A stretch of 64,000 nt of DNA from SZUA-547 sp963669315 (GTDB lineage: Bacteria; Pseudomonadota; Alphaproteobacteria; Rhodobacterales; Rhodobacteraceae). Shown here piece after piece: positions 58,057-64,000 of this stretch (its first letter is position 1; the number at the start of each line of letters is the position of its first letter). The stretch covers positions 2,852,001 to 2,916,000 of the forward strand of contig OY770021.1 of NCBI GenBank assembly GCA_963669315.1, read 5' to 3'. A program made the position numbers and the translations under genes. The notes under the pieces are model-generated. The model made no database searches, was not told the origin of the DNA, and saw only the letters and a program-made list of their open reading frames with translations.

Positions 58057-58596
58057 AATTGCGTCCGACGCGTTCAAAGCTTCTGCAGATGAATTTGCAC
58101 AGCCGCTTCAGGTTCACTGGAGAGTCTTTCAAACTCCCAAAATCATCCGCCTTGCGGAGAAGGCCTAAGTCGGAATTCCGTTTTTGCTCCGTACTATGGA
58201 GGGCGTCCGCCAAGAACGCGGGGTCGATATGGTGATCCCCCCCATTTTTGATGGGGTCGGTCAGTAGAACTTACGCGGCCAATTTCAGTTTCTGCGCGGG
58301 GAGCAAAAGTAAAGCGGTCATGCTTTCTCAAGCGGGGCAGTCAGGGGAGCGCTGCCCCCTCAGCAGTTGTCCCTGTTAACTCCTCCTCCGGCTTGCGTTT
58401 CGGGCGGAAACGCGTACGAATTACAGATTGGCGCTACGACCAGAAGATGTTCGTTCGAGTCGGATTCAGATTCTGACGCCCGAGCCGTGAATTCGGAACA
58501 TCCAAGACAACAATAAAGCGCCCGGAATAACTAACTGCTCTCGTCGATATGGCCAGATCCAAGGTCAGACCGGGAGCGCCAGGGAGGGGTTTTGCA
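58057..58596. other. 540-base non-coding region, possible mobile-element remnant
   Basis: No intact gene. A stem-loop CCCCAT/ATGGGG lies at 58240-58256. Beside it, on the - strand, a short open frame ends LPAQKLKLAA before a TAA near 58276; this looks like the C-terminus of a lost transposase beside an element end, but it is too short to name. Further inverted repeats are GGGGCAG/CTGCCCC (58334-58358) and GCGTTTC/GAAACGC (58395-58413). The promoter of the glutamate dehydrogenase gene must lie toward the right end. Confidence 0.4.
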
Positions 58597-61500
58597 ATGC
58601 ACGAGGTTGAGTCCGTAGGTTTTCGTGAGAAACTTGACCAAATTCGTGAAATCGGAGCCGCTCGATTAGACAAGGCTGATCGCGATCCGTTTCTCGGAGC
58701 GCTGGATCAGCTGTTCACAAATTCGTCGCCAGACGACCTGGTCGACTTTGAGGCCGAGGAGATCTACGGATCAACGTTGGCGTTATGGAAGTTCGCGGCC
58801 CATCGCAAACCCGGGGTCGCAAGCGCGCGAATGTACAATCCGCGGATGTCCGAGCAGGGCTGGTCGTGCTCGCACACCGTTCTCGAAATCGTCAACGACG
58901 ATATGCCTTTTCTGGTGGATTCGGTAATCGCCTTCCTCACGGAACGGGGGCTTGGGATTCATTCACTCATCCACCCGGTCCTGGCTGTCAAGCGCGGCGC
59001 CGAGGGTGAGAGGATTGAACTTCTCGGCTCGGCCGCCGAAGGAGGGATCAGCGAATCCCTGATCCAGGTGCAACTAGACCAGATCGGCGATGAGGCGAAG
59101 CTCTCACAATATCGGAGTGAACTCGTACAAGTGATGCGGGACGTGCGCTTGTCGGTGGCCGACTGGAAGCCGATGATGGCGCGCCTCGCCGACGCGACCG
59201 ACGCCTTGCGCAAGGGCGCGCCCAAGAAGGCGAAAGGCGCCACAGCCGACGCCATCGAGTTTCTGGAATGGCTGGCCGAGAACCACTTCACGTTCCTTGG
59301 TTACCGGGAGTTTCGCATCGATGCCGGAGGAACATCATTCAGTCAGGTGGACGGCGCGTCGCTTGGCCTGATGCGCGATACGAAGTTCACGGTTCTGCGA
59401 GACCCCGACGGCAATTTCGCGGATTGGTCGCCGGAGATGGACGTATTCGTGTCGGATGTGTCCCCGCTGATGGTCATCAAGGCCAATCGCCGTTCGACCG
59501 TGCATCGCCCAACCCATTTCGATCTGATTGGCGTGAAAAAGTTTGATGCGAAGGGCAAGGTGATCGGCGAGCATGTCTTCATCGGGCACTTCACCGCCAC
59601 CGCCTATAATCGCAGCCCGCGGGCGATCCCGCTATTGCGGCAAAAGGTGCAGCGCCTGATCGAACAAGCGGGTTTCGCGCCGACAAGCCATGACGGCAAG
59701 GCGTTGACCAATGTGCTTGAGACCTATCCGCGCGACGAATTGTTTCAGAGTTCCGACGAGCAACTGTACCGCAATGCGATGGGAGTGCTGCACCTGGCGA
59801 CCCGGCCGCGCACCTGTCTGTTCGTGCGCCCGGACAGGTTCGGCAGGTTCGTATCCTGCCTCATTTATATTCCGCGCGAACGCTACAACACGGAGCGGCG
59901 GGTGAAGATCGGCGAAATTCTAAGCGAGGGTTTTGAGGGCCGTATAGCGAACTGGACGCCGACCTTCGTCAGCGATGTTCTGACTCGCCTGCATTTTGTC
60001 ATCGCTTTGACGGGCAAGGATGCGTCCACGCGCGATACCGCGGACATCGAAGCGCAGATCGTCGCCGCGGTTCGAAGCTGGGGCGACCATCTGCGGGACG
60101 CATTGGTCGACGTAAAGGGCGAACACGAGGGCAACAGGCTCCATTCGCTCTACAGCGCCGGTTTCAACGCGGCCTACCAGGACGATTTCAATGCGGTCAT
60201 GGCGATCGCCGATGTCGAGAGGATGGAGAACCTCAGCGACCCGGCTGAACTGGAGATGAAATTCTACCGGCGGCTCGAGGACCCTGAAAGTTCCGTTCGC
60301 TTCAAGCTGTTCCGGCTCGACGCGGCGGTGCCGCTGTCCGACAGCCTGCCGATGCTCGAAAACATGGGGTTCCGTATTCTGGAGGAGCATCCATTCACAG
60401 TGATCCGCGGCGGTCAGGAGATCTGGATTCACGATTTCCTTATGCGATCGGCGACCGGCGCCGACGTCGATATCTCAAGCCTGCGCGAGAAGCTGGAGGA
60501 AACTTTCGCCTCACTTTGGGCCGACGCGATTGACGATGACCCGCTTAACCGACTTGTGCTGGTCGCCGGACTGACCGTACGCGAAACAGCGCTGTTGCGC
60601 GCCTATGGCAGTTTCCTGCGGCAGGCCAAGATTCCCTACTCCGTGACGTATATGGAGGATTCGCTGATCGAAAATCCGGGTTTCGCCCGGTTGTTTGTGG
60701 AGTTGTTTCAGACGCTGTTCGATCCGGCCAAGAAGGTCGCTGATCGCGAGGCGGAAGCGGCAAAAATCAGCGGGAAAATCGAAGCCGCGCTCGAAGCCGT
60801 CGCCAGCCTTGACGTCGACCGGATCCTGCGCCGCTTCCACAATGCGATCCAGTCGACCCTGCGCACGAACTACTACCAATCCGACGCGGATGGTCAGCTC
60901 AAGCGCTACTTCTCATTCAAGTTCGACAGCTCGGAGCTTGAAGATTTGCCAGACCCCCGTCCGTGGCGCGAGATTTTTGTCTATTCGACCAAGGTTGAAG
61001 GCGTGCATTTGCGGTTCGGTCCGGTCGCCCGTGGCGGCCTGCGCTGGTCGGATCGCAGAGAGGATTACCGCACAGAGACGCTGGGTCTCGTAAAGGCGCA
61101 GCAGGCTAAGAACGCGGTTATCGTTCCCGTCGGCTCCAAGGGCGGGTTTCTGCCAAAATCGCTGCCGGCCAACGCGCCGCGCGACGAAGTCGTCGCCGAA
61201 GCCGTCCGGTGCTATCGCATCTTCCTGTCGGGCATGCTGGACATCACCGACAACATCTCCGGCGCGGATATCGTACCCCCGGATTCGGTGGTCAGGCGCG
61301 ACGATGACGACCCGTATCTAGTGGTCGCCGCGGATAAGGGAACGGCGACGTTTTCGGACTTTGCGAACGAACTGTCGGAGGAGCGTGGGTTCTGGCTCGG
61401 CGACGCTTTCGCTTCGGGCGGTTCGAACGGCTACGATCACAAGGGAATGGGGATCACCGCTAAGGGAGCCTGGGAGGCTGTAAAGCGCCATTTCCGCGAA

Positions 61501-63414
61501 CTGGACCACGACACCCAGACCCAGCCATTCAGCGTGATCGGTTGCGGCGACATGTCAGGCGACGTCTTTGGAAACGGAATGCTCCTTTCGGAACAGATCC
61601 GTCTGATTGCAGCGTTTGATCACCGCGATATCTTCATCGATCCTGATCCGGACCCGGCGAAAACCTTCGCTGAGCGAAAACGGTTGTTCGAATTGCCCAG
61701 ATCAAGCTGGCGATCCTATGACGAGAAGCTGATCTCAAAGGGGGGGGGTATCTTTTCGCGCTCGGCCAAATCGATTGAGCTGACATCGGAAATTCGGGCC
61801 ATGACCGGTCTTGATGAAAAATCGGTAACGCCGTTCGAGTTGATCAACGCCCTGATGAAATCTAAGGCCGACCTGCTGTGGTTCGGAGGCATCGGCACCT
61901 ACATCAAGAGTCCGGATGAGACCCATTTGAATATCGGAGACCGTGCGAACGACTCCGTTCGCGTTGATGCGACCGAAGTTCAGGCGCGGGTGATCGGAGA
62001 AGGCGGAAATCTCGCGGTAAGCCAGCGCGGCCGCGTTCAGCTTGCTAAACGAGGCGTCAAGGTCAACAACGACGCCATTGACAATTCCGCCGGCGTCGAC
62101 TGCTCAGACCACGAGGTCAATATCAAGATCGCGCTGGGCGCCGTTATGGCCGCTGGCGACATGACGGAGAAGCAGCGCAACAACCTTCTGGCCAAAATGA
62201 CCGACGAGGTCAGCGCGCTTGTTCTCAAGGACAACTACGACCAGACGCTGGCCATGTCGCTTGTCGAAGTCGTCGCGCCCAAGTTGATCGAGGAGCACGC
62301 TCAATTCCTGCGCGCGCTGGAGGCTGCCGGAAAGCTTGATCGGGCGGTCGAGTTCCTTCCGAACGATGAGGAAGTTAGCGAGCGGAAGGCAGCCGGCGTC
62401 GGCCTGACGCGACCCGAGATCGCGGTGATGCTGGCCTACGCCAAGATCGATATCTTCTCAGAGCTTGTTCTTACGGATGTGCCGGACGATCCGTATATGG
62501 AACGGTTTCTGTTCGAATACATGCCGACTCCTATCCAGAGCAAATACAAGAACGTGCTGCGCAGTCATCGCCTGCGACGAGAGATCATTGCGACCGTCGC
62601 CTGCAACTTGATCGCCAACGAAGCCGGTCCGGCCCGATACTTCCGGATGCGGGAAGAGACCGGAGCCTCGATCGGCGAAATCGTCAAGGCGTTTATCATC
62701 GCACGAGAGGTGTTCAGCCTTCCGAATATCGCTGCGGAGGTTAACGCACTCGACAACAAGATTTCGGCTGCAGTCCAGAACAAGATTCAGTTGGCGTTGT
62801 CGGACACGGCCGCGGCGCAGACGCGGCGACTGGCCCAACAAGGCGATCGATCGATCGGCGAAGCCATCGAATTGTACAAGTCCGGGGTTGAAGCGATTGA
62901 AGCAGTCGCCGGGACAACCATTTCGGCATACTCGCAGCAACGCCTGACATCGAGAACCAATGAGCTTGTTGCGAAGGGCGCGCCCAAAGCCCTCGCCGCG
63001 CGGGTCGCAGCGCTTGAATTGCTGGGCGGCGCCATCGATATCGTCGACATCGCCGAACAGCTGAACCGCGATGTCGCCGACGTGGCGGCGAACTACTTCT
63101 CCGCCGGCGCGCGCTTCGGGCTCGATTGGTTGCGCTCGAAAGCCCGCAGCGTTGAGGTTGCGAACCACTGGGAGCGTAAGGCGCTTGGGCGTCTGATGGC
63201 GGGTCTGAGGGCGCAGCAATCCGGCATCGGCGCGGCCGCGCTGACCCTGTCGGACGCCCAGCCGGGAGAAAGCAGCGTTGCGGAATGGGCGGAGAAGAAC
63301 GCTCAGCTGACCATGCGCATGGACCAATTGATCGATCAGTTGCAGTCCGAGGGAGACCTGAGTGTGGCGAAGCTCGCGCTTGTATCCTCGCAGCTCACTG
63401 CGGGGGGGTGTTAG
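58597..63414 (+). CDS. gdhB: NAD-specific glutamate dehydrogenase, large (180-kDa) type
   Basis: A 1605-residue enzyme of the very large bacterial GDH class, oxidising glutamate to 2-oxoglutarate and ammonium with NAD. The N-terminal ~700 residues are regulatory, with ACT-like segments. The catalytic core (about 780-1230) has LRFGPVARGGLRWSDRREDY, the lysine loop VPVGSKGGFLPK, VVAADKGTATFSDFAN, GVIGCGDMSGDVFG-like glycine-rich NAD contacts and GGIGTYIKSPDE. The C-terminal ~350 residues are helical. GGAGGGG before ATG 58597 decides the start over ATG 58549. It stands alone between a degenerate region and the phnM end. A catabolic role, feeding glutamate carbon to the TCA cycle and disposing of amine nitrogen, fits the neighbourhood. 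Confidence 0.95.
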   Translation: MHEVESVGFREKLDQIREIGAARLDKADRDPFLGALDQLFTNSSPDDLVDFEAEEIYGSTLALWKFAAHRKPGVASARMYNPRMSEQGWSCSHTVLEIVNDDMPFLVDSVIAFLTERGLGIHSLIHPVLAVKRGAEGERIELLGSAAEGGISESLIQVQLDQIGDEAKLSQYRSELVQVMRDVRLSVADWKPMMARLADATDALRKGAPKKAKGATADAIEFLEWLAENHFTFLGYREFRIDAGGTSFSQVDGASLGLMRDTKFTVLRDPDGNFADWSPEMDVFVSDVSPLMVIKANRRSTVHRPTHFDLIGVKKFDAKGKVIGEHVFIGHFTATAYNRSPRAIPLLRQKVQRLIEQAGFAPTSHDGKALTNVLETYPRDELFQSSDEQLYRNAMGVLHLATRPRTCLFVRPDRFGRFVSCLIYIPRERYNTERRVKIGEILSEGFEGRIANWTPTFVSDVLTRLHFVIALTGKDASTRDTADIEAQIVAAVRSWGDHLRDALVDVKGEHEGNRLHSLYSAGFNAAYQDDFNAVMAIADVERMENLSDPAELEMKFYRRLEDPESSVRFKLFRLDAAVPLSDSLPMLENMGFRILEEHPFTVIRGGQEIWIHDFLMRSATGADVDISSLREKLEETFASLWADAIDDDPLNRLVLVAGLTVRETALLRAYGSFLRQAKIPYSVTYMEDSLIENPGFARLFVELFQTLFDPAKKVADREAEAAKISGKIEAALEAVASLDVDRILRRFHNAIQSTLRTNYYQSDADGQLKRYFSFKFDSSELEDLPDPRPWREIFVYSTKVEGVHLRFGPVARGGLRWSDRREDYRTETLGLVKAQQAKNAVIVPVGSKGGFLPKSLPANAPRDEVVAEAVRCYRIFLSGMLDITDNISGADIVPPDSVVRRDDDDPYLVVAADKGTATFSDFANELSEERGFWLGDAFASGGSNGYDHKGMGITAKGAWEAVKRHFRELDHDTQTQPFSVIGCGDMSGDVFGNGMLLSEQIRLIAAFDHRDIFIDPDPDPAKTFAERKRLFELPRSSWRSYDEKLISKGGGIFSRSAKSIELTSEIRAMTGLDEKSVTPFELINALMKSKADLLWFGGIGTYIKSPDETHLNIGDRANDSVRVDATEVQARVIGEGGNLAVSQRGRVQLAKRGVKVNNDAIDNSAGVDCSDHEVNIKIALGAVMAAGDMTEKQRNNLLAKMTDEVSALVLKDNYDQTLAMSLVEVVAPKLIEEHAQFLRALEAAGKLDRAVEFLPNDEEVSERKAAGVGLTRPEIAVMLAYAKIDIFSELVLTDVPDDPYMERFLFEYMPTPIQSKYKNVLRSHRLRREIIATVACNLIANEAGPARYFRMREETGASIGEIVKAFIIAREVFSLPNIAAEVNALDNKISAAVQNKIQLALSDTAAAQTRRLAQQGDRSIGEAIELYKSGVEAIEAVAGTTISAYSQQRLTSRTNELVAKGAPKALAARVAALELLGGAIDIVDIAEQLNRDVADVAANYFSAGARFGLDWLRSKARSVEVANHWERKALGRLMAGLRAQQSGIGAAALTLSDAQPGESSVAEWAEKNAQLTMRMDQLIDQLQSEGDLSVAKLALVSSQLTAGGC

Positions 63415-63638
63415 CTCGCCGTGCGCCGCGGCATTTGGTGGAATCGCGGGTGGACTGATGCGGATCCTCAAGGATTGACTCGAACTGATGTAGATCGTCA
63501 AGGCATGTCATCATGCGTCCAGCGCGCTGTATCGGCCAGGATCTAGCGGGTCACAGTTAGCGTCCATTGGTCGTTTTTTGCTCCATGCCATGTTTCCCGG
63601 CTCAAAGCCGATTTCTCTGAAAATTCCCTAAGCTGCAC

Positions 63639-64000
63639 TCAGGCTGTATGTCCCTGTGTCCAGGTTGCGCGCACGACAGGCAAATCGCCCGCGACGCCAA
63701 ACTGGATCAGATCGGCGCGCTTGCCGATCTCGATCACGCCTCTGTCAGCCATGCCGACCGCCTTGGCCGGAGCAGCGGTCACGGTATGAAGCCCGGTCGC
63801 CATATTGCCGCTCTCCAGCCCCATCTTCACCGCCGCCATCAAAAGAGACGAAGGCGCGTAATCCGAACTGAGAATATCCAACACGCCGGCCTCGACCAGA
63901 TCCGCCGCTGCGACATTGCCGGAGTGAGATCCGCCCCTCAGAAGGTTCGGCGCGCCCATAATGACTGCGATGCCAGCCTGATGACTGGCGCGTGCGGCCT
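63639..64000 (-). CDS. phnM: PhnM, alpha-D-ribose 1-methylphosphonate 5-triphosphate diphosphohydrolase (C-terminal part)
   Basis: The open frame runs from TGA at 63639 to the window edge, so the N-terminal part lies outside. It encodes the last ~120 residues of an amidohydrolase-superfamily protein with the PhnM hallmarks GAPNLLRGGSHSGNVAAADL, the metal-ligand Asp in LDILSSDYAPSSLL and a closing GKRADLIQF barrel segment. PhnM removes pyrophosphate from the intermediate of the carbon-phosphorus lyase pathway for phosphonate use. Further phn genes probably lie beyond the edge. Nothing links it to the glutamate dehydrogenase, from which it is separated by 224 bases without features. Confidence 0.93.
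   Translation of the reverse strand, partial: AARASHQAGIAVIMGAPNLLRGGSHSGNVAAADLVEAGVLDILSSDYAPSSLLMAAVKMGLESGNMATGLHTVTAAPAKAVGMADRGVIEIGKRADLIQFGVAGDLPVVRATWTQGHTA

Noticed and set aside
1..64000. CRISPR arrays, tRNA or rRNA genes, intact transposons or prophage genes
   Set aside because: None was recognised by eye. A covariance-model scan (tRNAscan-SE, Infernal) would be needed to exclude small RNAs.

Overview
This is a 64 kb, high-GC, densely coded chromosomal window, almost certainly from an alphaproteobacterium and probably a marine or host-associated heterotroph of the Rhodobacterales/Rhodospirillales sort. The basis is gene content: TRAP and BCCT transporters, two heterotetrameric sarcosine oxidases, a dimethylglycine-dehydrogenase-type protein, a large NAD-glutamate dehydrogenase and PhnM. 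No rRNA, tRNA, CRISPR array, intact insertion sequence or prophage was seen.

Layout. 1-4109: end of a TRAP substrate-binding protein, a strong terminator, a fused DctQM permease and a Dld-type D-lactate dehydrogenase. 4267-14552: an FtsH-like protease, a TetR regulator facing an MFS-acyltransferase-acyl-ACP synthetase fusion across three phased operators, a DUF2339 membrane protein and a DegT-type aminotransferase. 14720-28019: methyl-group catabolism, with a GcvT/LigM/DmdA-like protein, a MetF-like protein, a dimethylglycine-dehydrogenase-like protein, a GlxA/AraC regulator, soxBDAG and a BCCT transporter. 28120-33616: an AcuC-like deacetylase and a Pat-type acetyltransferase (- strand), then a MltF-like lytic transglycosylase. 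33775-40961: a ribose-type sugar ABC transporter, isomerase and dehydrogenase facing a LacI regulator across three phased operators.

41262-50579 is the least explained part. It has two secreted paralogues carrying one or three copies of a 4-cysteine module, a small Tat-type secreted protein, a NarL-type regulator diverging from a 7TM-DISM histidine kinase, an HK/OmpR/PepSY operon, and a divergent secreted protein made of 30-residue Arg-rich repeats. 50893-58056: a second sarcosine oxidase set (soxB2D2A2G2) followed by purU on the - strand, with a divergent second GlxA/AraC regulator. 58597-63414: NAD-glutamate dehydrogenase. 63639-64000: the 3' end of phnM (- strand).

How the parts fit. The central theme is stripping N-methyl groups and handling C1 units on tetrahydrofolate. 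The BCCT transporter would import a quaternary amine, demethylation would proceed through dimethylglycine and sarcosine to glycine, MetF-like and PurU would process methyl-/methylene-/formyl-THF, and glutamate dehydrogenase would link to nitrogen metabolism. No Rieske (GbcAB) or BHMT-type betaine demethylase is present in the window. The GcvT-like protein is therefore the best local candidate for the first demethylation, which is an inference and not shown by sequence alone.
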